From: Clostridia bacterium
GTDB lineage: Bacteria > Bacillota > Clostridia > Acetivibrionales > DSM-27016
Length of the DNA stretch: 64,000 nt
Assembly: GCA_026414765.1 (NCBI GenBank)
Contig: JAOAIJ010000043.1
Span: 124,001-188,000, forward strand
Direction of reading: 5' to 3'
The notes under the pieces are model-generated. The model was not told the DNA's origin. It saw nothing but the letters and a program-made list of their open reading frames with translations, and did no database searches. Made by a program: the position numbers and the translations under genes. Below are positions 16,330-25,317 of this stretch, one piece after another. Position 1 is the first letter of the stretch, and every line of letters begins with the position of its first letter.

Positions 16330-17631
16330 ATGAATTATACAACACAGATGGATGCAGCAAAAAAAGGGATTGTAACCGGCCAGATGTCTGCTGTAGCCGA
16401 AAAAGAGGGCAAACATGTTGAAGAAATCAGGAGTTTGCTGGCAGAAGGCAAGATAGCCATACCTGCAAATAAAAATCATAAGAGCCTTGACCCTGAGGGA
16501 ATAGGTCAGGGTTTAAGAACCAAGATTAATGTAAATCTGGGAATATCCAAGGATTGCTGTAATTTCGATTTAGAATTTGAAAAGGTAAAAAAGGCTCTTG
16601 AACTAAAAGCTGAGGCAATAATGGATCTCAGTTCTTATGGAAAAACAAGGGAGTTCAGGAAAAAACTTATAGAGATGTCGCCTGCTATGATAGGAACAGT
16701 CCCTGTATATGATGCGGTAGGTTTTTATGATAAGGAGTTGTCAAGCATTACAGCAGAAGAATTTCTGGACGTGGTTGAAAAACACGCACATGATGGTGTG
16801 GATTTTATGACCGTACATGCAGGAATAAACAGAGCTACTGCAGAACGTTTCAAGAAGAATGGCAGGCTTACAAACATAGTGTCTCGAGGGGGTTCACTCA
16901 TATTTGCATGGATGGAACTTACCGGGAATGAAAACCCCTTTTATGAGTATTATGATAAAGTGCTGGAAATAATGGAAAAGTATGATGTGACCATAAGTCT
17001 TGGAGATGCGTGCAGGCCCGGAAGTATTAATGACTCAACCGACGCTTCCCAAATAGAAGAGTTGATTGTTTTGGGAGAACTTACCAAAAGGGCTTGGGCT
17101 AAAAATGTCCAGGTTATGATTGAAGGACCGGGGCATATGGCTTTAAATGAGATAGCTGCCAATATGGTATTGGAAAAAAGGCTTTGCCACGGTGCGCCGT
17201 TTTATGTTTTAGGACCATTGGTTACTGATGTAGCACCCGGCTATGACCATATTACAAGTGCTATCGGTGGTGCCATAGCTGCAGCAAACGGTGCGGATTT
17301 CCTGTGTTATGTAACTCCTGCAGAACATTTGAGATTGCCTGACCTTGATGATATGAAGGAGGGAATAATAGCATCAAAAATAGCTGCTCATGCGGCAGAC
17401 ATTGCAAAGGGCATAAAAGGAGCAAGAGAATGGGATTACAAAATGAGTGAAGCAAGAAAAAATCTGGATTGGGAAGGAATGTTCAGTCTTGCCATTGATG
17501 GAGAAAAACCGCGGAAATACAGAGAAAGTTCTCTTCCGGAACATGAAGACACCTGCACGATGTGCGGAAAAATGTGTGCTGTCAGAAATATGAATAAAAT
17601 TCTTAAAGGCGAGGATGTAAACATATTATAG
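16330..17631 (+). CDS. thiC: Phosphomethylpyrimidine synthase ThiC
   Basis: 433 aa from ATG 16330 behind GGGGGCG. It is a radical SAM enzyme that rearranges aminoimidazole ribotide to HMP phosphate. The TIM barrel carries [35 protein letters not shown] and [13 protein letters not shown]. The non-canonical cluster motif CTMCGKMC at the C-terminus holds the [4Fe-4S] ligands (C-x2-C-x3-C spacing in this subfamily). It is the last gene of the thiamine operon, followed by a strong bidirectional terminator. Confidence 0.97.
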   Translation: MNYTTQMDAAKKGIVTGQMSAVAEKEGKHVEEIRSLLAEGKIAIPANKNHKSLDPEGIGQGLRTKINVNLGISKDCCNFDLEFEKVKKALELKAEAIMDLSSYGKTREFRKKLIEMSPAMIGTVPVYDAVGFYDKELSSITAEEFLDVVEKHAHDGVDFMTVHAGINRATAERFKKNGRLTNIVSRGGSLIFAWMELTGNENPFYEYYDKVLEIMEKYDVTISLGDACRPGSINDSTDASQIEELIVLGELTKRAWAKNVQVMIEGPGHMALNEIAANMVLEKRLCHGAPFYVLGPLVTDVAPGYDHITSAIGGAIAAANGADFLCYVTPAEHLRLPDLDDMKEGIIASKIAAHAADIAKGIKGAREWDYKMSEARKNLDWEGMFSLAIDGEKPRKYRESSLPEHEDTCTMCGKMCAVRNMNKILKGEDVNIL

Positions 17632-17640
17632 TTCCCTATA

Positions 17641-17680
17641 AAAAAGGTCATGCACTAAATATGCATGACCTTTTTATTTT
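17641..17680. terminator. Bidirectional terminator (thiC / SASP)
   Basis: GGTCATGCA (17646-17654) pairs with TGCATGACC (17662-17670), flanked by A5 and T5, so it works for thiC on the plus strand and for the convergent SASP gene on the minus strand. Confidence 0.9.
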
Positions 17681-17691
17681 TAATAACATAA

Positions 17692-17895
17692 TTACTTACC
17701 TGCTAATTGTGATTCTGCCATCTGTATAAGCTTCTTAGTGATATTTCCGCCAACCCTGCCTGCGTCACGAGCTGCTAAATCTCCATTATAACCCTGCTTT
17801 AGATTAACGCCTACCTGAGAAGCAATTTCATATTTCATTTTGTCAAGAGCATCTGCTGCAGCTGGAACTACTTTCTGATTATTATTATTTGCCAT
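17692..17895 (-). CDS. Alpha/beta-type small acid-soluble spore protein
   Basis: 67 aa DNA-binding protein that saturates and protects spore DNA. It has the two conserved stretches: LDKMKYEIASQVGV, which includes the GPR cleavage site region (E-I-A), and GDLAARDAGRVGGNITKKLI. A strong AGGAGGTGA site precedes the ATG. Expression in the forespore by sigma-G is expected from the family; a CATATAC element upstream only loosely resembles a sigma-G -10. Gpr, encoded at 24.2 kb, degrades such proteins at germination. Confidence 0.95.
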   Translation of the reverse strand: MANNNNQKVVPAAADALDKMKYEIASQVGVNLKQGYNGDLAARDAGRVGGNITKKLIQMAESQLAGK

Positions 17896-18244
17896 GTTAT
17901 TTTCACCTCCTGGCTTTGAGATAACAGATCTTTGAGTATATGGACAGTTTCAGAAAAGCTGAAATATCCACATCTCTTTCGGAAATACATTTATATTAAC
18001 AACTTGCAATGTATTTCCTGTAATATTATTTTGATAAAAATCAAGAATTTTATTGCAAGAATATTATGGTATAAAACAGATTAACGGCATTACTAAATAT
18101 TTATTTATATTGTTGGAGGATTTTTTAAAATTTATAACGAATATATCTGATTGTAAGCAAGACATTTGAGTTAGTTACGTGACAATTAATTAATAATTCA
18201 TTATAAACTCAATCAACCCTTAATGTTTTATTACTGGAGGCTTC
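17896..18244. other. Divergent intergenic region, SASP / GNAT
   Basis: It holds the SASP ribosome site, a short inverted repeat TTTCAG-5-CTGAAA (17948-17964) and AT-rich DNA. No open frame with a start was convincing. The promoters of the two flanking genes are expected here but are not clear-cut. Confidence 0.5.
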
Positions 18245-18769
18245 ATGTTCTCATTAAACATACAAAATGATGCAATATTTTTTAAAGATATAAAACTGGA
18301 ACACTTGCCTTATATTCTTCAATGGTATAATAAGGTTGACGATTTCAAGTTTGCTACGGGAATAGATACTCCTATGACTTTGGAAATGCTTACAAAAAAA
18401 TATGCTGAAGTTGCTATATGCAGTAATGAGTTTTTTGTAGGAATTTTTGATAGATGTGAAAGTAAGATGATCGGTATTTTAAAAGGAAGGCTTCACTATA
18501 AGGAAAAGGATGCTGTTTGGATAAGTTCCCTGGCTATCGACAGCCAATATCAGCGCAGAGGCTTCGGGAGTTCGGCATTAAGCCTGTTACTGAGTTATTT
18601 AAAACAGAAAAACATGGTAAAATCCGTTTATCTGGCAGTTATTGAAGAAAATATCCAGGGTAAGAGTTTTTGGGCTAAACATAATTTTCAGGTTCTCAGG
18701 AAAATAGAAAAACATATAAAACTCCATGACCGGCAACAAAATGCGATTATTATGTACAGGCACATTTAA
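18245..18769 (+). CDS. GNAT family N-acetyltransferase
   Basis: 174 aa with the GNAT acetyl-CoA-binding pattern: motif A QRRGFGSSALSLLLSYL (the R-G-x-G-S turn), preceded by VWISSLAIDSQY on strand 4, and a C-terminal KSFWAKHNFQVLRK typical of the ribosomal-alanine or small-molecule acetyltransferase group. GGAGG precedes ATG 18245. A terminator follows 6 bp after the stop. The acceptor is unknown. Confidence 0.82.
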   Translation: MFSLNIQNDAIFFKDIKLEHLPYILQWYNKVDDFKFATGIDTPMTLEMLTKKYAEVAICSNEFFVGIFDRCESKMIGILKGRLHYKEKDAVWISSLAIDSQYQRRGFGSSALSLLLSYLKQKNMVKSVYLAVIEENIQGKSFWAKHNFQVLRKIEKHIKLHDRQQNAIIMYRHI

Positions 18770-18774
18770 GGTAT

Positions 18775-18800
18775 AAAAGCAGCATAGCTGCTTTTTCTTT
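18775..18800 (+). terminator. Terminator of the GNAT gene
   Basis: AAAAGCAGC (18775-18783) and GCTGCTTTT (18787-18795) form a perfect 9-bp stem with a 3-nt loop, followed by TCTTT. Confidence 0.85.
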
Positions 18801-19023
18801 ACAATAAAGCATTTTAGCATTCTGCAAATAACATAACTCAATTATTCTTTAGTTGTCTATAGGTATTACGACTTATAGTATGACCCATAAACCCGATCTA
18901 CTTTAGTAAGAAAATATTATATGGATCATTCCATGATTATGATACAATTTAGTAGAAGGATTTTATGTCACTTAAGATAGAGACTTCCTAATACAGGTAA
19001 ATCATGGAAAACGCTAAATAGGT
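18801..19023. other. Spacer before the riboswitch promoter
   Basis: AT-rich non-coding DNA between the GNAT terminator and the promoter at 19024. I see no gene or recognised RNA in it. Confidence 0.5.
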
Positions 19024-19052
19024 TTGACAAACCAATTTTGGAAGGGTATAAT
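19024..19052 (+). promoter_or_regulatory. Consensus sigma-A promoter
   Basis: TTGACA (19024-19029) and TATAAT (19047-19052) with a 17-bp spacer: both hexamers match the consensus exactly. It drives the riboswitch leader and the wall hydrolase gene. Confidence 0.85.
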
Positions 19053-19077
19053 ATCTGTGAACATAAAAAACCAAAAA

Positions 19078-19292
19078 AAGCTGAATCCTCTTTAAAAAAG
19101 AGGTACGGAGGAACCAAATTTTGGGGTTAATCCAAGCTTGAAGCAGAAAACATGATGCTGAGTATTGTCGGAAAGCGAAGAATATTTTCGGTTTTTCTGA
19201 TAGTTTAACTTCATACATCTGAATTTTTGTTTTAGGTAAGGTAGGGGTGATCCTATTACCCGAACCCGACAGCTAACTTCGGAAGCTAAAAT
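19078..19292 (+). ncRNA. c-di-AMP riboswitch (ydaO/yuaA type)
   Basis: The conserved blocks of the class are present: GCTGAATCC, GGTACGGAGGAACCA, TTTTGGGGTTAATCC, then after a variable arm AGGTAGGGGTGATCC, CCCGAACCCGACAGCTAAC and a final GGAAGC. The class senses cyclic di-AMP and usually turns off cell-wall hydrolase and potassium-transport genes. The ribosome site AGGAGG is immediately downstream, so control may act on translation initiation; no terminator was seen between the aptamer and the gene. Confidence 0.93.
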
Positions 19293-19304
19293 AGGAGGAA
19301 AAAT

Positions 19305-20285
19305 ATGTTTAGTCTCAGAAAATTGCTATTCAGTTCTGCGGTACTAGTGCTTGTCCTAAGTTTATGTACAGGTCTTACGTTTGCAGACGGCAGCAAGGCT
19401 ACAACTACAGATGACAGGGTAAATATCCGCGAGGAGGCAAGTACCGATGCAAAGGTGCTTGAAACCATCAGCAATAAGGGAACTTCTGTAACTGTTATCT
19501 CATCTTCGGAAAATTGGGTAAAAGTCAAGTACAATGGAGTCACAGGATGGATTCGGAAAGATTTACTATCCATAAAACCCGAAGAGAAGAAAACGGTAAG
19601 CGGTACAGGAGTAGTAAAAGCTGAAACCCTTAATGTAAGGAGCAAGGCTGATTTGTCAGCAGGTGTCGTAGCTAAACTTAAGGAAGGCGAAAAGGTGAGC
19701 ATACTGGATCAATCCGGTGAGTGGTATAAAATTAAGACATCGGATGGAGAAGTAGGATGGGTTTATGCTGAGTATATCTCTACAAAAAAGGCTGATGTAT
19801 CGAGAGGAAGCAAATCATCAAGAGGTGACGATGCAGACCGCAGTAAAGCGGTTGCAGAAGATGATGAATCAGTTGCTGATGAAAATGATACTCAGGAAGA
19901 TACGACTACAGGCCAGGAGATAGTTGCATACGCTAAAAAATTTATCGGTACAAAATATGTATACGGTGGAGATTCTCCGAAAGAAGGCTTTGACTGCTCA
20001 GGATTTGTAAAATATGTGTTTGCACACTTTGACATCAAACTTGAAAGGACTTCCGCAGATCAGGCTACACAGGGCAAGAAGGTTAAGAAAGCTAACCTAA
20101 GAATCGGTGACCTTGTTTTCTTTGACACAAATGGTGGACGCAGCAATATAAATCATGTGGGAATATACATCGGTGATGGAAAGTTCATTCATGCTTCTTC
20201 ACCAAGATACGATGTAACAATTACTGAACTCTCAGATGATTATTATGCAAGGTCATATATGACATCAAGAAGAATAATTAACTAA
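19305..20285 (+). CDS. Secreted cell-wall hydrolase: two SH3 domains plus NlpC/P60
   Basis: 326 aa. A signal peptide (residues 1-27, cleavage near TFADG) is followed by two bacterial SH3 domains (about 30-95: VNIREEASTDAKV; about 100-165: LNVRSKADLSAGV), a charged, low-complexity linker and a C-terminal NlpC/P60 endopeptidase. The catalytic Cys is in FDCSGFVKYVF and the His in NHVGIYIGDGKFIHA. It should cut peptide stems of peptidoglycan outside the cell. The c-di-AMP riboswitch directly upstream is a classic pairing. AGGAGG precedes ATG 19305. Confidence 0.95.
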   Translation: MFSLRKLLFSSAVLVLVLSLCTGLTFADGSKATTTDDRVNIREEASTDAKVLETISNKGTSVTVISSSENWVKVKYNGVTGWIRKDLLSIKPEEKKTVSGTGVVKAETLNVRSKADLSAGVVAKLKEGEKVSILDQSGEWYKIKTSDGEVGWVYAEYISTKKADVSRGSKSSRGDDADRSKAVAEDDESVADENDTQEDTTTGQEIVAYAKKFIGTKYVYGGDSPKEGFDCSGFVKYVFAHFDIKLERTSADQATQGKKVKKANLRIGDLVFFDTNGGRSNINHVGIYIGDGKFIHASSPRYDVTITELSDDYYARSYMTSRRIIN

Positions 20286-20293
20286 GAAGTTTT

Positions 20294-20324
20294 AAAAAGG
20301 CTCCTTTAAAAGAGGAGCCTTTTT
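20294..20324 (+). terminator. Terminator of the NlpC/P60 gene
   Basis: AAAAAGGCTCCT and AGGAGCCTTTTT form a perfect 12-bp stem, starting 9 bp after the stop codon. Confidence 0.9.
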
Positions 20325-20359
20325 GCATACTATAAATTGATTTTTTTGCGGGGTGAAGT

Positions 20360-22726
20360 GTGAACAGACCTTTACTGCTATTTTCTATTGCATTAATCAT
20401 GGGAATCCTTACTGCGTTCTATTCCGGCTCAATTTTGATTATAGTATTTTTTACAGTAATTATATCTTTAATATTAATATTTCTAAAGAGGCAGCTGGGC
20501 CTAAAAGGCTATCTTGTAGCAGGAATCATCACTTTTTTTTTATTAGGTACTATAGAATATCTCTTTGTAAGCAGCTCTATTGAAAATAGATTTTCAGGAT
20601 TTATTGGCGAGAATGTAAGTTTGAGAGGATATCTTGTATCTGAACCGGATATAAAGGAACAAAAAATTACTTACGTGATGAAAACTTATGAAATAGCAGC
20701 AGAAGAAGATATAAAGGAGGTAAAAGGAAAAGTCCTTGTTACTGTCTTGCGAGGAGAAAACAGTAAAATTTACAGATATGGTCAGGAATTGGAAATCAGC
20801 GGTGTACTGAGGCTGCCAAAAGGAAGCAGAAATCCCGGAGGGTTTGATTACAGCAGGTATCTCGCAGGTGCAGGAATATCTGCGACAATCTTTTCAAGGG
20901 AATACAATATAAGACTACTTGGTAGTGTAAAAAGAAATATTCTTATAAAATCCGGGTTGTTTTTACGTGAAAGAATAGTCAGTGTCGTTAACAGTAGTTT
21001 GCCAAAGCAGCAGGCAGGGTTGCTAAATGGGATGCTGATAGGACATAGGGACGGTTTGGAAGATAATGTACAGGAAGCTTTCTCTAACGCAGGCCTCTCT
21101 CATATAATGGCGGTTTCAGGCTCAAATATCGTTTTTATTATATTTCCATTAGCCTTCTTTTTTAAGAGGATAGGGGTGCGAAAAAATCAGTCAAATACGA
21201 TAATAATACTAATACTGATTTTGTTTGTATATATTACCGGTTTTTCTCCTTCTGTCGTCAGAGCGGTAATTATGGCAGTAATAGTGCTGACTGCACAAAT
21301 TATTAAAAGGGAGCCTGACGTTTTCACAAGTATTGCCCTGGCTGCTGTGATACTTCTCTTGTACAATCCCTATGTACTATTTGATGTAGGATTTCAACTC
21401 TCTTTTGGTGCTACACTTTCATTGGTTCTATTTTATAAAATAATCAAAGAAAAGTTAAGTTTCAGTTTCATACCCAAGCTTCTGACTGATTTGCTGGCTG
21501 TTACCTTTGCAGCACAAATAGGGGTATTGCCCATAACCGCTTATCATTTCAATAAGATATCCGTTATTTCAGTTTTTTCTAATATTTTCGTAGTTCCGTT
21601 AACAGGTGTAATTACTGTACTCGGTTTCATACTGGCCATAGTTGGGCAAATAAGCCTGCTCTTTTCTAAATTGATAGGATTGTTTTGCAACACTCTTCTC
21701 ACTTTCATACTGTATGTAACCAAGATATCTTCCGAATTACCGTTTGCAGCTTTGAAACTGGCTACACCCGGTATTGTTTTGATATTAACCTATTATACTG
21801 CGGCATTTTATTTTCTGTGGTACAGGCCTATACACAGACCGGAAAAAAGGATTAAACCGGTATACTGTGTAATGATTTTCATGTTGATAATCGGTTCTTT
21901 CTTTATTTATAAAATCCTGCCGGGACGTCTTGAGGCTGTTTTTGTAGATGTAGGCCAGGGGGATTGCACATTCATAAAATCTCATACGGGAAAAACAATA
22001 CTTATAGACGGTGGCGGATCAGGTGCAAATACCGGAAGTGGAAGTGATATAGGAGAAAATACGGTTATACCGTTTCTTTTTGATTATGGAGTTACCAGCA
22101 TTGATACAGTTATTGCGACTCATGGGCATGAAGACCATATTGGAGGACTTCTGTATGTTTTGGGTGAAATGAATGTACGGAAGCTGATAATACCCGATAT
22201 TTTTGACAAAAAAGAATTCAAGAAGCTTATTGATATGGCAGGCAGAAGAGGGATACCAGTATATAAATGCTCAAAAGGTGACATGATCAGGTTGGACAGT
22301 AAAACATACCTTGAGGTTATTCACCCTGTAAGGAATTTTAAAATTGATAAATCATATTCAAATAACAGCTCTTTAGTGTTAAAATTGAAATACAAAGCAA
22401 TCAGTATACTTTTTGCCGGTGATATAGAAATGGAAGCTGAAGATATACTGCTTGAAGATAAATCAGATTTGAAGGCAGATGTTCTGAAGGTTGCACATCA
22501 TGGCTCACTATATTCCACAAGTGAAGCGTTTATAGATTCAGTGAGGCCAGAAGCGGCAGTTATTTGTGTGGGAAACAATAACTTTGGGCATCCGGGAATG
22601 GGCACCTTAGACAGAATAAGAAACAATAACATAGAAATATTTAGGACTGATGAGTGCGGAGCGGTGATGTTTGCTTCCGACGGAGAAAAAATAAGTGTCA
22701 GAAAAACTATCGGAGAGATGAAATGA
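20360..22726 (+). CDS. comEC: DNA internalization competence protein ComEC
   Basis: 788 aa from GTG 20360 (GGGGTGAAG upstream). It is the membrane channel for uptake of single-stranded DNA. An N-terminal DUF4131/OB-like region (residues about 1-200), the central Competence membrane domain (about 210-500, with HIMAVSGSNI and FSPSVVRAVIMA) and a C-terminal metallo-beta-lactamase domain (DVGQGDCTFI, ATHGHEDHIGG, KVAHHGS) are all intact. Other competence genes are not in the window, so transformability is not implied. Its last codons overlap the holA start. Confidence 0.95.
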   Translation: MNRPLLLFSIALIMGILTAFYSGSILIIVFFTVIISLILIFLKRQLGLKGYLVAGIITFFLLGTIEYLFVSSSIENRFSGFIGENVSLRGYLVSEPDIKEQKITYVMKTYEIAAEEDIKEVKGKVLVTVLRGENSKIYRYGQELEISGVLRLPKGSRNPGGFDYSRYLAGAGISATIFSREYNIRLLGSVKRNILIKSGLFLRERIVSVVNSSLPKQQAGLLNGMLIGHRDGLEDNVQEAFSNAGLSHIMAVSGSNIVFIIFPLAFFFKRIGVRKNQSNTIIILILILFVYITGFSPSVVRAVIMAVIVLTAQIIKREPDVFTSIALAAVILLLYNPYVLFDVGFQLSFGATLSLVLFYKIIKEKLSFSFIPKLLTDLLAVTFAAQIGVLPITAYHFNKISVISVFSNIFVVPLTGVITVLGFILAIVGQISLLFSKLIGLFCNTLLTFILYVTKISSELPFAALKLATPGIVLILTYYTAAFYFLWYRPIHRPEKRIKPVYCVMIFMLIIGSFFIYKILPGRLEAVFVDVGQGDCTFIKSHTGKTILIDGGGSGANTGSGSDIGENTVIPFLFDYGVTSIDTVIATHGHEDHIGGLLYVLGEMNVRKLIIPDIFDKKEFKKLIDMAGRRGIPVYKCSKGDMIRLDSKTYLEVIHPVRNFKIDKSYSNNSSLVLKLKYKAISILFAGDIEMEAEDILLEDKSDLKADVLKVAHHGSLYSTSEAFIDSVRPEAAVICVGNNNFGHPGMGTLDRIRNNNIEIFRTDECGAVMFASDGEKISVRKTIGEMK

Positions 22727-23742
22727 GTATAGATATTTTAAAAGATGATATAAAGAATAAAAGGATTAAAAATCTGTATCTTTTTTACGGACCGGAGGAG
22801 TATTTAAAAAAGTATTATCTTGAGAGTTTGGAAAAAGAAATTCTCAGCGATGATATGAAAGCTCTTAACAAAATAGTTCTTGAAGGAAAGGCTGATATAA
22901 AAAGAATATCTGAAGCCTGTGAGACAATGCCTGTTTTTTCAGAAAGAAAAATTGTCATAGTAAGGAATTCGGGATTGCTGAAAGCAAAGAAAAAGCAGGA
23001 TGACGAGGGAAAGGGAAAACAGGGTGACGACAGTCTGGTTTCATATTTGCAGAACCTGCCCGAATACACCTGCCTTGTTTTTTTTGAAGAGGAAATAGAT
23101 AAAAGGGTAAAGGTTATAGATATCATCAAAAAAAACGGATTAATTGTGGAGTTTGTATTTCAGAAGCCTGTAGAGCTTGTTAAGTGGGTTTCAAAAGTTT
23201 TTAAGACTTATAAGAAAGAAATCGACCCTGTTTTGGCTTCACGTATGGTAGAAAACTGTGAACAGGGAATGACGGAAATACTTAATGAAATAAATAAGGT
23301 TGTATTGTATTTGGGTGATAGACAACGGGTAACAAATGATGATATAGAAAAAATATGTACTAAATCTATAAAAGGAAGAATATTTGACCTTACCGATGCT
23401 ATAGCTGAAAAGAATACGGCTAAAGCTTTGAAACTTCTTAACGATATGATAATACTCAAAGAACCGATCCCTAAGATACTGTTTATGATTACCAGGCAGC
23501 TAAGGCAGGTTTTAGAAATGAAACTACTGAACAATGAAGGACTGAATTCCGGTCAGGCTGCCACAAAGATGGGAATTACACCATATGCAGCAGGAAAGAT
23601 ATCAAAGCAGACCAGGGTTTTTGATGTAGAAAACCTAAAAGGAGCGATTGAGGAGAGCCTTGATATGGACCTGGCGATAAAAACCGGAAAAATCGATGAG
23701 CGTATGGCTGTTGAATTACTGATAAGCAAGCTTTCCAAATAG
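22723..23742 (+). CDS. holA: DNA polymerase III delta subunit
   Basis: 339 aa from ATG 22723, which overlaps the comEC TGA (ATGA); an upstream in-frame ATG would run into comEC. It is the clamp-loader delta subunit that opens the beta clamp. YLFYGPEEYLKKYYLE at the N-terminus stands for the AAA+ P-loop region (degenerate, as in the family), KKNGLIVEF and a C-terminal helical collar domain (RQLRQVLEMK, DMDLAIKTG) follow. The order comEC-holA-rpsT-gpr is common in Firmicutes. Confidence 0.93.
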   Translation: MSIDILKDDIKNKRIKNLYLFYGPEEYLKKYYLESLEKEILSDDMKALNKIVLEGKADIKRISEACETMPVFSERKIVIVRNSGLLKAKKKQDDEGKGKQGDDSLVSYLQNLPEYTCLVFFEEEIDKRVKVIDIIKKNGLIVEFVFQKPVELVKWVSKVFKTYKKEIDPVLASRMVENCEQGMTEILNEINKVVLYLGDRQRVTNDDIEKICTKSIKGRIFDLTDAIAEKNTAKALKLLNDMIILKEPIPKILFMITRQLRQVLEMKLLNNEGLNSGQAATKMGITPYAAGKISKQTRVFDVENLKGAIEESLDMDLAIKTGKIDERMAVELLISKLSK

Positions 23743-23750
23743 CAAAATAA

Positions 23751-23780
23751 AAAAAACGTACCCATGTACGTTTTTATTTA
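23751..23780. terminator. Bidirectional terminator (holA / rpsT)
   Basis: AAAACGTAC (23753-23761) and GTACGTTTT (23766-23774) flank CCAT, with A- and T-runs on both sides. It overlaps the stop codon of the convergent rpsT gene. Confidence 0.85.
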
Positions 23781-24037
23781 TTTGCAGCGTTTAACGCTTT
23801 TGTCAACCTGGATTTTCTTCTCGCAGCGGTGTTTTTATGTATTAAGTTTTTAGCTGCTGCCTTGTCTAACGCCTGGATAGCATCCTTTAAAACTGCTACT
23901 GCTGAAGAATCGTTCTTCGCAATGCTTTCCTTGCATTTTCTGATTGTAGTCTTTAAAGCGGATTTCCTTACTGTATTCTTTAAAGTCTTAACCCTGGTTA
24001 CTTTAACTCTTTTAATTGCGGACTTAATATTTGGCAA
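23774..24037 (-). CDS. rpsT: 30S ribosomal protein S20
   Basis: 87 aa from TTG 24037, preceded by GCAGGAGGTGAAAGG; this gives the normal S20 N-terminus LPNIKSAIKRVKV, whereas upstream ATG starts add residues not seen in S20. The basic helical protein binds 16S rRNA; conserved stretches SALKTTIRKC and NTAARRKSRL are present. It is transcribed opposite to holA and gpr, the usual arrangement in Clostridia. Confidence 0.95.
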   Translation of the reverse strand: MPNIKSAIKRVKVTRVKTLKNTVRKSALKTTIRKCKESIAKNDSSAVAVLKDAIQALDKAAAKNLIHKNTAARRKSRLTKALNAANK

Positions 24038-24203
24038 ACCTTTCACCTCCTGCGACCATAATAACATCAAACATTGTACCATGAAAAAAACTAAATTGCA
24101 AGGGGAAAAGTGCTCTGTTAACTTAAAATATTGTAAAGTTAATAAAAAAAACCAGTTAGCGCAATAATAAATTAGTATTAAAGATTGTTAGGAGTGATAT
24201 CGG

Positions 24204-25205
24204 ATGACAAGCAGAAACATAAGAACAGATCTTGCATTGGAAGCGAATGAGCTTTTCAAGCAGCAGGCAATGAATGAAAAAATTGACGAAAGTGGTGTGC
24301 CTCCTGGAGTAGATATAGAAAATGCAGGTACTGAAGACATAAAAATAACCAGAGTCAGGGTTACTTCACCTACAGGAGAGGCATCTATAGGAAAGCCAAT
24401 GGGGAATTATATAACTCTGGAGGTTCCGGGATTAAGATACAATGATCAGGAGTTGTTTGAAAATACATGTAAAGAACTCGCAAGAGAACTGGCTGGCCTC
24501 GTCGAACTTGGAGAAAAATCTACTGTGCTCGTTGTAGGCCTTGGGAACTGGAATGTGACACCTGATGCACTTGGACCCAAAGTGATATCAAGTATGATGG
24601 TAACAAGACATCTTCTGGAATATGTACCTGAGCAGGTTGACGATGGAGTCAGGCCTGTTTGTGCTATTGCGCCAGGTGTATTGGGCATAACCGGTATTGA
24701 AACAGGAGAAATAGTCAGGGGTATAGTAGACCGTATCAAGCCGGAAATGATAATTGCGATAGATGCATTGGCATCAAGGAAAATGGAGCGTGTAAGCACA
24801 ACTATTCAAATTGCAGATACTGGGATAGCTCCGGGCTCGGGAGTAGGAAACAAAAGAATGGAGCTTTCCAAGACCACTCTGGGGATTCCTGTAATAGCAA
24901 TAGGAGTTCCAACAGTTGTAGATGCCGCAACAATGGCAAATGACACAATAGATCTTGTGCTCGACAGCATGATAAAGCAGTCACCCCATGGGTCTGAATT
25001 CTATAATATGCTTAATACCATAGACAGGGATGATAAGTATCAGCTGATACAGGAGGTGCTGAACCCGTATATAGGAAATCTTATAGTGACACCCAAAGAA
25101 ATAGATGACATTATAGAAAGAGTGTCAAAAGTTATAGCAAATGGGCTAAATATAGCACTGCACAAGGGAATTACACTACAGGATGTGAACAGGTATGTAC
25201 ACTAA
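24204..25205 (+). CDS. gpr: GPR endopeptidase (spore germination protease)
   Basis: 333 aa aspartic-like protease made as a zymogen in the forespore; after autoprocessing it degrades alpha/beta SASPs at germination. The N-terminal propeptide region (RTDLALEAN, residues about 6-14), VLVVGLGNWNVTPDALGPK, AIAPGVLGITGIETGE and IAIDALASR are characteristic. AGGAGTG precedes ATG 24204. The SASP at 17.7 kb is a likely substrate. Length is slightly under the Bacillus form. Confidence 0.96.
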   Translation: MTSRNIRTDLALEANELFKQQAMNEKIDESGVPPGVDIENAGTEDIKITRVRVTSPTGEASIGKPMGNYITLEVPGLRYNDQELFENTCKELARELAGLVELGEKSTVLVVGLGNWNVTPDALGPKVISSMMVTRHLLEYVPEQVDDGVRPVCAIAPGVLGITGIETGEIVRGIVDRIKPEMIIAIDALASRKMERVSTTIQIADTGIAPGSGVGNKRMELSKTTLGIPVIAIGVPTVVDAATMANDTIDLVLDSMIKQSPHGSEFYNMLNTIDRDDKYQLIQEVLNPYIGNLIVTPKEIDDIIERVSKVIANGLNIALHKGITLQDVNRYVH

Positions 25206-25212
25206 ATAACAT

Positions 25213-25270
25213 AAAAACTTGACTGCTATTATGGAAAATATTATTATATAAAGAGTAGTCAAGTTTTTTT
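25213..25270 (+). terminator. Terminator of gpr
   Basis: AAAACTTGACTGCT and AGTAGTCAAGTTTTTTT form a long stem (one mismatch) around an AT-rich loop. Confidence 0.75.
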
Positions 25271-25317
25271 ATACAATCAATACAGCATTCAATGTAATTC
25301 TCAAATATGGGGAAGAT

